A program made the position numbers and the translations under genes. Below, in pieces: positions 11,474 to 23,303 of a DNA stretch of 64,000 nucleotides. This DNA is from Cinnamomum chago (taxonomy: Eukaryota; Streptophyta; Magnoliopsida; Laurales; Lauraceae): contig CP142454.1 in the NCBI GenBank assembly GCA_038049695.1, forward strand, positions 17,120,501 through 17,184,500, read 5' to 3'. The notes under the pieces were generated by a model. The model worked only from the letters and a program-made list of their open reading frames with translations. It had not been told where the DNA came from and did no database searches. Position 1 is the first letter of the stretch; each line of letters begins with the position of its first letter.

Positions 11474-13790
11474 CCTCCTCCTCATCACCAGCTGTCCATT
11501 ACCCGGTTTGTAGATGAAGTCATGACACCAAGATTGAGAATGCATTTCGATGATTTAGACGAGGCATATAACTTTTACAATGCATATGGAAAACTCGCTG
11601 GATTTAGTATAAGAAAAGAATCCAGTAATAGAGGCAAAGTTGGGGAAGTTGTATGGAAGCGATTTGTTTGTTCAAAGGAGGGTAAAACAGATGAGAAACA
11701 CTGGATTGGATTGATAAGGAACTTGTTCAAAGACGTCGAATGAAAACAAGATTCGATTGTAAGGCTAAGATGCAAGTGAAAAAAGATAAGTCAGGTGGTT
11801 ATGTGGTATCCATGTTTGTACCAGAACACTCTCATGCCCCCGCTACTCCTAGCAAGAGATTTATGCTGAGGTCGCATCGTGAAGTGCCAGAATCAAAGCG
11901 GCAACTTATAAACACATATGATTCAGCAAACGTGCGCAACAAACAACAAATGCAAGTGTTTGCATCTCAATCTAGGGGGCTAGACAAAATGGGATTTACA
12001 GATAAGGATGCCAAGAATTACCGTAGGGATGAAAAGGAAAAGAGAAGGGGGCTAGATGGACAGTTGTTATTTCAACTTTTTGAAAACCGCAGAGAAATGG
12101 GAAATGGTTTCACATATACCATTGAGCGAGATGCAGAAAAGAAGATAACGCATGTGTTTTGTGCAAATGGATCATTTCGTACGGCTTACAAAGCGTTTGG
12201 TGATGTGGTGACATTTGATACAACCTACAAGACAAATTGTTACGAACTTATTTTCGCCGCTTTTGTAGGTTGCAATCACCATGGGCAAACTACTTTATTC
12301 GGGTGTGGGTTTCTTCCAAATGAAAAAACGGAGTCTTTTGAGTGGTTGCTTAACACCTGGCTTGAAGCCATGTCCTTTGGTCCACCAAAGGGTGTTATAA
12401 CAGATCAAGATCTGGCAATGACAAAAGCTATAAAGAATGTCATGCCAAATACCGTTCATCGGTATTGCCTATGGCACATTTGGATAAGTTGCCTACGAAT
12501 TTAGGAGGGGTTCATATTCACAATGAGGGTTTAATAGAGCAGATAAAAAAATGTGTTCATAACTCTGATACTACTGATCAATTCGTGAGTTTTTGGAATC
12601 AGATCATAACAGAGAATAAGCTTATGGAGAATAATTGGTTGGCGGATATATTTAATATTCGTCATATGTGGGTTCCGGCATATTTAAAGGAAATTTTTTT
12701 GGCAGCATGTCGACCACTCAAAGAAGTGAAAGCATGAATGCATTTGTGAAGCAGTATGTAGAGTACAAGAATTCCCTCCTTGATTTCATATTGCGTTTTG
12801 ACGCTGGGGTTGAACGTCTAAAATATTTTGAAAAGAAAGAGGATTTTGAGAATAACAATGGGAGGCCTAAAATGAAGACATGTTTACCGATGGAAAAGCA
12901 AATGGCCGAAGTATATACAAGAAAGTTATTTTATAAGTTTCAAGATGAGTTATTCAACACCATGACAGTTGATGAAGTTGTTGTATATGAGGATGATGTC
13001 ACCTGTAAGTTTGTCGTGAAAATTATTCCGATGAGAAGCAAATTGATAGAGAGGTTTTATGGAAAAAAGACGAGAAACATGCATATTGTTCTTACAAGAA
13101 GTTTGAATTTGAAGGCATCCCTTGTTGCCACATTTTGTGTGTCTTGAAGAGATGTTCTATACTATTTTTGCCCGAGCATTACATTTTGAAGCGATGGACG
13201 AAGGGTGTTACAAAAGATGCATTTGTAGATGTTGAATCGGGTGGGTCTGTCCGTGTTAACCAATGCTTGGCTCGACATAGTCAGTTGTCATGTATGTTTG
13301 CAGGGCTTATTGACATAGGCAGTCAATCTAGAGAAGGTTTTGATCTTCTAATCAGTGGTCATAAGGAATTGGAAATGAAATTAAGTCAGTTGACATTAAA
13401 CAATCCATCAAATACAAGTATTGGGAATGGACTTGTCGATAGTAATGTGGTTGAATACCATGAGCAGGCGCATGTTGTAACGAAAGGACGCGCGAAGAGA
13501 CTTAAATCATCGAAGGAAAATGAAACAAAAGGGCGTCTTTGTAAGGGTTGCAACAAGCGCGGTGTATCACATGACAAGCGAAATTGTCCAGTGTTGTTGA
13601 ACAGGTAAACGATTTAATGCTATTTTTTGTTATTATCTCCCATGTTTCATATATAACTATTACTTAAAAAAAAAATTCTTTCAGGTTAGTTGATGATGAT
13701 CTAGGGAAGTCAGTAGAATCTAACTTTGGAAGTAGAGAAAGCTCCGATGATGATACAGGTAAATTAGTTTTTTACCTATATATATTAGTT
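11474..13790 (+). pseudogene. FAR1-type MULE transposase, frame-broken
   Basis: Transposase of the FHY3/FAR1-MuDR group, which cuts and pastes the element. Order of parts: FAR1 DNA-binding domain (11522-11850; EAYNFYNAYG, RFDCKAKM), MULE catalytic core (about 12100-12480, with FDTTY near 12217 and TDQD near 12400), a downstream QRSES/NAF block (12710-12760), a SWIM-type finger (about 13090-13140) and a C-terminal CCHC-like knuckle (CKGCNKRGVSHDKRNC, 13540-13590). An intron GTAAAC...TTTCAG (13605-13684) probably joins a short acidic tail ending in or just after 13760. Frames change near 11.73, 12.48, 12.70 (a 7-T run) and 13.1 kb. In the SWIM motif the second Cys is Tyr (CSYKK). Conserved motifs survive in all pieces, so decay is recent or partly due to sequencing error. 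Confidence 0.88.
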
Positions 13791-14750
13791 ATAATGTCAC
13801 AATGGCACTCTATCTCAGTAAAAGAGAAGGAACCAAATAGTTTTGTGACTATTAAGAGCAAGAACCAATAGCATAGCAGGCCTAGATTCACGAGTCCCTC
13901 TCCTCCTCACATTAAACAATCATATTCTCCTCCCTACATTAAACAATCATATCCTGCACTTTACACTGTCTCAGTATCTTTTCCTTTCTCACCCACAAAT
14001 GTATTCATCCTCCAAGAAATGCTTTAAATAGACCTTTGGTAAACTCCTTGCCATTTTATCATATCATGTTTTACAGGCAGCAAACCCATAATTAAAGAGT
14101 CAGTTTTGAAAACAGGCAGCAAACCCATAATCCTGCTGTATGATATGCTATTTAATTTGAAACCCCTCAACATGGATGGAATTCTTTCATAACCATCTAT
14201 CGCAGACTGCCATATGTATGAATAGTTTGTGAAATGAACCATGATCCACATTAATGTTTTTATTTCCCTCCATAACTTATCACAAGTTGCATGTCTATTG
14301 CAGCTCAATTACTATAATGCAGATATGCAGACTTGTTGCAGAGAATGAAGACATGAAGACTCCATTCATCTTCTTTGTAAGCTTATGAAGACTTTATGCA
14401 GAGAATGAGACATGAAGACTCCATTCATCTTCTTTGTTATGCCAACCTTTTGTTCCTGTACTTTTGATGAAGAAAAACATGGAAAAACAAGAATTTTGTT
14501 TATGTAGTTTATTATGTGTGAGATTGACACGTTGATAAACTGATCAATATTTTGATGAACATTATTGTTTAATGAATGAATGGATTTATTTCTTTCACAT
14601 TGTGCAGAGATGGGTTTAATGAATGAATGGATTTATTTCTTTCACATTGTCTAGAGATGTTTTTATGTGTGCAGTGTAATATTGTGCAGAGATGGGTTTA
14701 TGTGTGCAGTGTAATATTGTGCAGTGTGATGGGTTTATGTGTGCAGTGTA
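13791..14750 (+). other. MULE internal region 3' of the transposase, with short tandem repeats
   Basis: No gene is seen. From about 14565 to 14750 there are tandem copies of two short units: one of about 45 bp (GAATGGATTTATTTCTTTC) repeated twice, and one of about 35 bp (GTGCAGTGTAATATTGTGCA) repeated about three times. A duplicated block CAGAGAATGAAGACATGAAG occurs near 14340 and 14400. Likely the transposase 3' UTR or terminator region. Confidence 0.55.
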
Positions 14751-15500
14751 AACTGATGAAACCTTGATGAGTACCCCTATTCGGGCAACTGGTTGACCCA
14801 CTTCCGGATGTAATTTTTGGATGAAATTTGGGGTATGCGAAGACCATATTCCAGACTTAAAATCTGCTATATTTGGGCAACGGACGAATGCGTTTGATCG
14901 GTTTTCAACTCGCGCACTTTTTCAACTCAGTCGCAGAAAACTGATGAAACCTTGCTGAGTACCCCTGTTCGGGCAACTGGTTGACCCACTTCCGGATGTA
15001 ATTTTTCGATGAAATTTGGGGTATACGAAGACCATATTCCAAACTTAAAAGCTTATATATTTGGGGAAGGAACGATCGCGTTTGATCGGTTTTCAACTCG
15101 CGCACTTTTTCAACTCAGTCGCAGAAAACTGATGAAACCTTGTTGAGTACCCCTGTTCGGGCATCTGGTTGACCCACTTCCGGATGTAATTTTTTGATGA
15201 AATTGGGGTATTCGAAGACCATATTCCGGACATAAAATCTGCTATATTTGGGCAACGGACGAATGCGTTTGATCGGTTTTCAACTCGCGCACTTTTTCAA
15301 CTCAGTCGCAGAAAACTGATGAAACCTTGCTGAGTACCCCTGTTCGGGCCACTGGTTGACCCACTTCCGGATGGAATTTTTGGTTGAAACTTGGGGTATG
15401 CGAAGACCATATTCCGGACTTAAAATCTACTATATTTGGGCAAGGAACGATCGCGTTTGATCGGTTTTCAACTCGCGCACTTTTTCAACTCAGTAAAAAA
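14751..15500 (+). repeat. tandem array A: four copies of a 188-bp unit
   Basis: Copies begin at about 14751, 14939, 15127 and 15314 with AACTGATGAAACCTTG, then carry GTTCGGGCAACTGGTTGACC and CACTTCCGGATG. Spacing is 187-188 bp and copies differ at only a few sites each. The unit is homologous, in opposite orientation, to array B next to it. No coding frame runs through it. Confidence 0.93.
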
Positions 15501-15629
15501 AAACTGATGAAACTCAGTAAAAAAAAACTGATGAAAACTTCTTTTGTCAAGATCAGATCTAGAGTTATAAACACAGTCAAGTAGCTGACTCCATTAACTA
15601 CTACTACTCGTTTCCACATTTGTAAACAC

Positions 15630-16976
15630 AGTGAAGCTCATTTCAAAATTGGGGAACTCGAAGTCCATATAATGAAGTTAAAATCTGCAATTTTTGGTTA
15701 AAAAAAATTCGTGTTTGCCTCTTTCTCCCTACACAGATTCATATCAAATGATAAATTAATGAAAATTGGGGAACTCGAAGTCCATATAATGAAGTTAAAA
15801 TCTGCAATTTTTGGTTAAAAAAAATTCGCGTTTCAAAAGTGCCTGGTTTTTGGCAGATTTGACTGATTGGGTTCCAAAAGTGTGCGACTAGAACGCTAGG
15901 CAAACGCGATTTTTTTTAAACAAAAAAATTCAGATTTTAACTTCATTATATTGACTTCGAGTTCCCCAATTTTCATAAAAAAATTGCCTCCGGAAGTGGG
16001 TCAAACAGTGACCTAAACAGTGCTACTCAGATTGGTTTTTGGCAGATTTGACTGACTGGGTTCCAAAAGTGCGCGATTGGAACGCAAGGCAAACGCGATT
16101 TTTTTTAACGAAAAAATGTAGATTTTAACTTCATTATATTGACTTCGAGTTCCCCAATTTTCATGAAAAAATTGCCTCCGGAAGTGGGTCAAACAGTGAC
16201 CTAAACAGGGCTACTCAGATTGGTTTTTGGCAGATTTGACTGACTGGGTTCCAAAAGTGCGCGATTGGAACGCAAGGCAAACGCGATTTATTTTTAACAA
16301 AAAAATGCAGATTTTAACTTCATTATATTGACTTCGAGTTCCCCAATTTTCATGAAAAGAATTGCCTCCGGAAGTGGGTCAAACAGTGACCTAAACAGGG
16401 CTACTCAGATTGGCTTTTGGCAGATTTGACTGACTGGGTTCCAAAAGTGCGCGATTGGAACGCTAGGCAAACGCGATTTTTTTTAACAAAAAAATGCAGA
16501 TTTTAACTTCATTATATTGACTTCGAGTTCCCCAATTTTCATGAAAAAATTGCCTCCGGAAGTGGGTCAAACAGTGACCTAAACAGGGCTACTCAGATTG
16601 GTTTCTGGCAGATTTGACTGACTGGGTTCCAAAAGTGCGCGATTGGAACGCTAGGCAAACGCGATATTTTTTTAACGAAAAAATGCAGATTTTAACTTCA
16701 TTATATTGACTTCGAGTTCCCCAATTTTAATGAAAAAATTTCCTCCAGAAGTGGGTCAAACAGTGACCTAAACAGGGCTACTCAGATTGTTTTTTGGCAG
16801 ATTTGACTGACTGGGTTCCAAAAGTGCGCGATTGGAACGCTAGGCAAACGCGATTTTTTTTTAATGAAAAATTGTAGATTTCAAGTTCAGTATATAGACT
16901 TTGAAACCCCCAAATATCGTCCAAAAATTCCTTCGGGAAGTGGGCTAACCAGTGCCCCAAACAGGGGTACTCAGCA
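15630..16976 (-). repeat. tandem array B: about six copies of the diverged 188-bp unit, inverted relative to array A
   Basis: The marker GCCTCCGGAAGTGGGTC recurs at about 15986, 16174, 16364, 16552, 16741 and (diverged) 16929, so the period is 188-190 bp. The reverse complement aligns along its whole length with the array A unit (shared GAAGTTAAAATCTGC-like, CGCGCACTTTT and GACCCACTTCCGGA blocks). Two partial units in the array A orientation (15640-15715 and 15759-15830) precede it, so the switch point near 15830-15900 forms a hairpin with a stem of about 70 bp and a loop of about 70. Confidence 0.9.
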
Positions 16977-17405
16977 TCACTAAAACAAAAAAACATGTTC
17001 TTGCCAATCACTTAAAACATCAGCATTCACCATTCTTATTCAACATCAAACCAACCATTCACCTATAACTTCCACATTCAAACTTAACCTGTTTTTGCCC
17101 ATCACTAAAAACATCAACATTTTCCATTCTTACTCAACATCAAACCAACCATTCATTCACCTATAACTTCCACATTCAAACTCAACCTGTTTTTGTCCAT
17201 CATCTATAACATTCAAACATCAACACAAACTATTTCCATTGAATATCAAGGAATATCAACATTATCATTCATATCAACACAAGCATTCAGATTCAGCTAT
17301 CCAACAAAGACAAAAAAACAAAAAACATTGGAGTCTATCATTTCACTTATCAACCAACCCCTTACATAATAGTAGCTTCCAATCTAGAAGAGTAAAGCTT
17401 GGATG
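16977..17405 (-). repeat. duplicated A/C-rich block 3' of the GRF gene
   Basis: A block of about 105 bp occurs twice in tandem (about 16995-17098 and 17099-17205), sharing CATCAAACCAACCATTC, CCTATAACTTCCACATTC and CAACCTGTTTTTG. It lies just past the stop codon of the minus-strand zinc-finger gene and may be its 3' UTR. No coding sequence is supported. Confidence 0.7.
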
Positions 17406-20400
17406 CTACATTCGACACAATAATATCACAAGCAGGACAGCATAAACAATCATAACAACCGTGAAGACTCGACAAATTTGTTCAAGCTTCTCCAATCTTG
17501 TAATAACATTTACCACACGGCTCTCAGCTTCAGGGGGGGCATAGTGCGGAGTACTCTGGCAAGGGTATGGGTGATTGACCGTCGATCTCACATATTCATC
17601 ACACCAACCAATGAAGTTATTGCAAGCCTATTATTTTCTCGCAAAGAATGGCATATATATGTCGTTAGTGACAAGCTCAAGATAACTCACGGATGGAACT
17701 CTGAAATAGCATAAAGCTATGAAATTGTATTATTCTTATTATCTTTCTTTGGAGAACCAGCCTCAATATATAGAGCATTACAAGCCTAAAAACAAGGCTC
17801 TAAGTTAGGAAACTAATCTAATTAGGAAACTAATCTAATTACAACAAGGTAATTACAGAAATATGTACAACTGTGTGATCTTTGACCTAATCAACCACGT
17901 GAGACAGTCATGCTGGACTGGATCTAATAATGGGCCTTGGGCCTATTTAACACCCCCCCTCAAATTGATGCGGGAGAATCAACAAGCATTAATTTGCCAA
18001 CCAAGAATTGATGTCGTGGGCGTGGAAGACCTTTGGTGAGAATATCAGCAATTTGAAGTTCAGTAGAGACATGCGGAAGGCTGATGACATTACGTTTAAA
18101 CTCATCACGTATGAAGTGACAATCAACCTCGATGTGTTTAGTGCGTTCATGAAAAATCGGATTCTCAGTAATCCGAATAGCACTTGTATTATCAGCATAT
18201 AGGGGGGTAGCTCCGTCTGCGGGAAATCCAATATCTGAGAGCAGACCACGGAGCCAAAGAATTTCGGAGCACGCAGCAGACATAGCTCGGTACTCAGCCT
18301 CGGTAGAAGATTTGGAAACTTTGTCATGTTTCTTGCATTTCCAGGAAATCAGACTATCACCCAAAAACATGCACCATCCTGTCGTCGATCTGCGAGTATC
18401 CGGACAACCAGCCCAGTCAGCATCGGAATAGGCTCGGAGAGAGAGAGGATTGTTGGATGGAAAAAACAACCCGCGAGTCGGTGTGCGAATAAGGTACCGA
18501 ATGATGCGGCGAACAGCTGCCAGATGAAGGTGACGAGGAGCAGTCATGAACTGACTCATGAGGTTGACCGCATAGGAGATATCAGGACGAGTGATGGTGA
18601 GGTAGATCAAGCTACCAACCAACTGGCGATATGGGGTCGGATCAGGAAGAAGGTCACCCTCCTCTTTACTGAGTTTGACATTCAATTCGACCGGCGTATC
18701 GACGGGAGGTGAAGCAGTAAGGCCAGCCAAGTCAATGAGGTCAACCGTATATTTGTGCTGATTGAGTACTATACCTTTAGTCGATTGATGAACTTCAAGA
18801 CCAAGGAAATAGTGTAAGGGGCCTAGATCCTTCATTTGAAATGTCTGATGAAGAGAAGCTTGGAGGGCCTGAATCATTTGTGCATTTGGACCAGTAATGA
18901 CAATGTCATCCACGTAGACTAGTAGCACAGTAATCCCGGATGGAGCATGATGTAAGAACATGGAAGGATCATACTGGCTAGGATGAAAATCCAAATGAAG
19001 AAGGGTATCTTGAAATTTCTCAAACCATGCGCGAGGAGCTTGCTTCAGACCATAGAGAGAGCGACGGAGCTTAGCAACCATACCCTTCCCAGAGGAGGAC
19101 CCCGGAGGCAGACGCATATAAACATCTTCTTTGAGATCACCATGAAGAAACGCATTTTTGACATCCATTTGATAGAGAGGCCAGGATTGAGCGGCAGCAA
19201 CAGCAAGGATGATGCGTACGGTGGTCATCTTGGCTACGGGAGCAAAGGTTTCATCGTAATCAATGCCATATTCTTGCCGATTTCCGAGAGCAACAAGGCG
19301 CGCCTTATATCGATCGAGAGTGCCATCTGATTTTAACTTGAGAGAAAAGATCCACTTGCAGCCAATAGGTTTGACACCCACAGGAGAGGGGACAATATCC
19401 CACGTATGATTTTTCTCTAAAGCAGCCAATTCATCTTGTATAGCCTTGTTCCAACATGTATCCTGCACAGCCTGAGAATAGGATTGGGGAATGGAAGAAG
19501 AAGACAAAGAGGCCATTAAGGAAGTATGGGAGAAACCATAGCGGTCGGGTGGTACCGAAATGCGAGTGGAGCGACGTAGAGAAGGTTGTCCAGATGGACC
19601 AAGTGCCGGAGGTAGACTGGATGCCGGGGGAAGATCAGAAGGGGGATCCCTGGGATGCGCTTCTCTGTTCCGTCTGTGATACACAAAATTAGGATTAAAC
19701 CGAACAACTGACGTGTCGTCAGAAAAACCAGGTAAAGACACCAAAGAGGAGGGGTCAGGGGGATCAAGATGTTTTTGAAAAAAATACTGGTGTTAAAAAA
19801 AAACAACATTCCGAGAGGTACGGAAACGACGAATGCGAGGATCATAACAAAGGAACCCTTTCTGGAAGGGTGCATAACCTAAAAACACACACTGAGCTGA
19901 TTGTGCGGTTAGTTTTGTTCGCTCAGAAGGAGGCAAGTGCACAAAGCAAGTGGAGCCAAAAACATGAAGATCATCGTAGGATGGAGAGGTCTTGTACAAT
20001 CGGTAATATGGGCTTTGATTCTCAATGGAGGTTGATGGCATGCGATTGATAAGATGAGCTGCTGTAGCCAATGCCTCAACCCAAAATCGGGTAGGAACCG
20101 ATGATTCAAGAAGAAGGGAACGAGTGACATCAAGGAGATGTCTATTTTTCCTTTCAGCAATTCCATTCTGCTGTGGAGTATAAGGACAAGTTCTTTGAGA
20201 AATAATGCCTTTGTGTTGTAAAAACCGTTGAAAATCTGAGGACACATATTCCCCTCCTGAGTCAGACCGCAAGATTTTAATGCAGGTGGAAAATTGATTC
20301 TCAACATAAGCTAAAAATTTTTTAAAAACATTAAAAACATCAGATTTTGAATGCAGAAAGTAGACCCATGTGAACCGACTGAAATCATCAATAAAAGTCA

Positions 20401-23303
20401 CAAAATATTTATAGTGAGCGTGGGAAAGAGCTGGAGCAATTCCCCATACATCACTATGAACTAAATCAAAAGCCTGAGTGGTGAGTGAAGTGGAATGAGG
20501 AAACGGAAGAGTCTTGCTCTTTCCCAATTTACAAGTAGCACAATCAAAAGGCACACAAGAAGATAAACCAATAGATGTATTTAATAAACCAGAATTTAAC
20601 ATAAGGGACAAAGCCTTGGAATTAGGATGTCCGAGTCGATTATGCCACAATCGGCAATTATCTCGAAGAGAAAAACAAAACACATTATTGTCAAATTGAT
20701 TCCTAGAAATTTTAGAAAAATCCAGCGGAAACAAGCGTCCACACTTAGGCCCCCTCGCGATCTCCTTCCCGGACATCTGGTCCTGCACAACACAACCAGA
20801 AGAAGAAAAAGAGATGTTACATTGATTTTCAACAAGCTGCCCGACTGACAAAAGGTTGGAAGTTAAATTGGGACACAGATAAACATTTTTCAATGGAATG
20901 GGACCAGGGATGTCACCGACAGCAGTAATGGGGATATGGCCCCCGTTAGCAGTTTGTATTTGAAGAGGGCCATTGTAGCTTTGCACATTGGAGAGTGGTG
21001 CATTGGAAAATGTCATATGATTAGACGCCCCGGAATCAAGAAACCAAGTAGAAGATGGAGGGGATATACCTGAGAGACCAAAAGCAGAAAGGGCATTGAC
21101 AATCATCTGTTGAACCAATTCAGGAGTGAGAGAGGATGAGGGCCCAGGCTGTGAGGGTGCAGATGTAGGAGCAGGTAGATCCGAAGAAGCAACATACGCA
21201 AGCGGAGGCTGATATTGTGGAGTTTGAGACTGTGGACGTTGTGGACGGCGGCGACATTCAGAGATGATATGTCCCGACTTCTTACAGTAACTGCAGACCT
21301 TCTGTTTGCATTGAGTTGCAATGTGCCCAAATTTTTGACAACTGTAACACTGTGTTTTGCTCAAGTCTCGAGGCGGAGGCTGAGAAGCCTTATTAGCCGA
21401 GAACGCGACTGAATAGGTTTCCGTCTTTTGTTGGGCTATATGAGCGGAGGTCGCAAGGCGCTGTTCTTCGCGTAGGAGCTCATTCAAGCATACATCTAAG
21501 GAAGGTAATGGCATCCGATTCATCAGAGCAGATCGGACACTTTCATATTCATTGCGCAGTTTCATCAAAAACTGATCCCTGTGACTAGAGGCCTGAAGAT
21601 CTTGAATCACCGTCAACACATTGTCAGCCACATCCGCATACTTAATACTATCGTATTCCGACCACAGTGTAAGGAATCCGGAATAGTAGTCTTGTACCGA
21701 CAAGGTCCCTTGTGCATACTCAGCAATTGCACATTCAAGATGAAATTGACGTGCAGAGTTATCTTGATGATATACTTTCTTCAAATACTCCCACATGGCT
21801 TTAGAGGTCGAGTACGGCTTGAGATTCATTATCAAATGAGGCTCGACAGATCCCAGAATCCAGGATTTGATTTTGGCATCTTTAGTAAGCCAGGCGGATA
21901 TCTTCTTCTCATCTTCCTTGGGTTTTGGGTCAGATCCAGAAATATAACCCCATAATTCCTTAGCCTCAAGGTAAATCTGGAACTGAAACGACCAGGCGGG
22001 ATAATTTTTTCCCGTGAATCGGATCAAGGTAACCTCAGATTTTTTCATCTTCAAACTTGATTGCAAAGAAAATCCAATAACAGTGAAGAGATGAAAGCTA
22101 AATTTGTGATAACAACTGTGCTTGTGTGAAGAAATCAAGATCCGATCAATCAGAGATGATAAAAAATCAAAACAGAACATAAAGGGGCAAAAAAACACCC
22201 CAGACGACCTTGATTTTGGCTGCTGATCTTCTATGTGGGCCCCACGGATAGATCTGGACAATGATCAGAGCCCTGATCTGAAGAAGTCCAGTAATTTGCT
22301 TCCTACTAGAGAAAGAATGATCCAATTCTGCTGAGAATCCAAGAGATTGGACGGTCTTGATGAAAACAGTATTGAAAACTGAAAAATCTCGAGAATGAGA
22401 AAAAATCCAATCTGGAGGTGCTGAAAAATCCTGAAAAAATCGCCAATATTCTTAGGAATACCAGTCGACCAGTGTGGGATGGTTTCTGGAAGTTGATCTG
22501 ATGATCTATGGTGGGCCACGCAAAGGATGGATCTACTGACGTCGCTGGAAGTCGCTGGAAGTCGCTGGAGTTGCTGGAGTTGCTCGGATGATCATAAAAT
22601 CTTGGAAAAATCACCAAAAAGTTGGATAAATCTAGTCGACCAGGATGGAAGGGATTTCCAGAGAGGTTGATGACGATCTGAAGTGGGCCACGTCTTGATC
22701 TGAGATGATCTGTGATGATCTGTGATGATCAAGTATGATCGCTTATTCCCTAGATACTATGCAAGATAAAAACAAGGTTTTCTTGTGCTCTGATACCATG
22801 ACAAGCTCAAGATAACTCACCGATGGAACTCTGAAATAGCATAAAGCTATGAAATTGTATTATTCTTATTATCTTTCTTTGGAGAACCAGCCTCAATATA
22901 TAGAGCATTACAAGCCTAAAAACAAGGCTCTAAGTTAGGAAACTAATCTAATTAGGAAATTAATCTAATTACAACAAGGTAATTACAGAAATATGTACAA
23001 CTGTGTGATCTTTGACCTAATCAACCACGTGAGACAGTCATGCTGGACTGGATCTAATAATGGGCCTTGGGCCTATTTAACAGTTAGTTGGTATATATTT
23101 GTCTATATGCGAAAATAAATAAGAATTGAAAATAAGGAAATTGCCAAAGTTTATTTCGTTCTTACCAATGGTCGTGGACATGAATAATAATGTCTACCAT
23201 AATTATTTGATGACCGCGAAACCTTGACTACACAGTTGCCAACACCACATCGACATAAACGTTCAGGCCAGTTCGAATTTTCAGAAGAGGCATACGAAGT
23301 CAT
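17406..23303 (-). CDS. small GRF-type zinc-finger protein with C-terminal membrane segment, second gene of the MULE
   Basis: Two exons on the minus strand: 23303-23166 (46 codons, ATG at 23303) and 17627-17406 (73 codons plus stop), giving 119 aa. Splice sites are GT (GTAAGA) and AG (AATAG), phase 0. Residues 17-57 fit a GRF-type finger: C17, C19, S29-x-x-S-N-N-Y-G-R37, YYSCP (C42), C48 and W54-C-D-E57. GRF fingers bind nucleic acid in several DNA-repair and plant proteins. A short coiled stretch (RVVNVITRLEKLEQICR) and a hydrophobic C-terminus (VFTVVMIVYAVLLVILLC) suggest a membrane anchor, a pattern seen in many unnamed plant GRF proteins. The frame is intact although the intron holds a copia element (without it the intron would be 119 bp). 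It reads inward from the right TIR, convergent to the transposase. It could be a captured host gene or a resident helper. Confidence 0.75.
17664..17668. repeat. 5-bp target-site duplication of the copia element, left copy (GTTAG)
   Basis: Identical to 23083-23087 beyond the other LTR. Marks an LTR-element insertion within the MULE. Confidence 0.92.
17669..17952 (-). repeat. copia 3' LTR
   Basis: 284 bp, begins TGACAAGCTC and ends TATTTAACA on the plus strand. Near-identical to 22799-23082. It is the 3' LTR because the element reads on the minus strand. Confidence 0.95.
17953..17966 (-). other. copia polypurine tract
   Basis: Plus-strand CCCCCCCTCAAATT, which reads on the minus strand as a purine run of AATTTGAGGGGGGG next to the 3' LTR. 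This is the usual primer for plus-strand DNA in LTR elements. Confidence 0.85.
22787..22798 (-). other. copia primer-binding site (initiator tRNA-Met)
   Basis: Plus-strand GCTCTGATACCA, i.e. TGGTATCAGAGC on the minus strand, directly next to the 5' LTR. This is the classic plant copia site. Confidence 0.93.
22799..23082 (-). repeat. copia 5' LTR
   Basis: 284 bp, TG...CA, matching 17669-17952 at all but about 2 positions. Followed by the second GTTAG target duplication copy (23083-23087). Confidence 0.95.

Larger units (their letters stand above)
17669..23082 (-). mobile_element. Ty1/copia LTR retrotransposon nested in the MULE, young and nearly whole
   Basis: A 5.4-kb element in minus orientation, with 284-bp LTRs (TG...CA), a primer-binding site complementary to initiator tRNA-Met, a polypurine tract and a 5-bp target duplication. 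The body (about 22048 down to 17960) encodes the usual copia order: Gag with two CCHC knuckles (CYSCQKFGHIATQC, CSYCKKSGHIISEC), protease (FLDSGASNHM), GAG-pre-integrase (HNRLGHPN), integrase, reverse transcriptase (VYVDDIVITG) and RNase H. It looks nearly whole with about one break in the polyprotein. LTRs differ at about 2 of 284 sites, so it is young: well under a few million years on usual plant rates. It lies in the intron of the GRF gene. Confidence 0.95.

Noticed and set aside
14751-16976. Regularly spaced repeats that could suggest a CRISPR-like array
   Set aside because: The units are 188 bp and homologous throughout, with no repeat-spacer pattern, and this is plant DNA; it is a tandem satellite-like array.
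18326-21955. Plus-strand frames inside the copia element
   Set aside because: Antisense shadows of Gag-Pol; no independent gene features.
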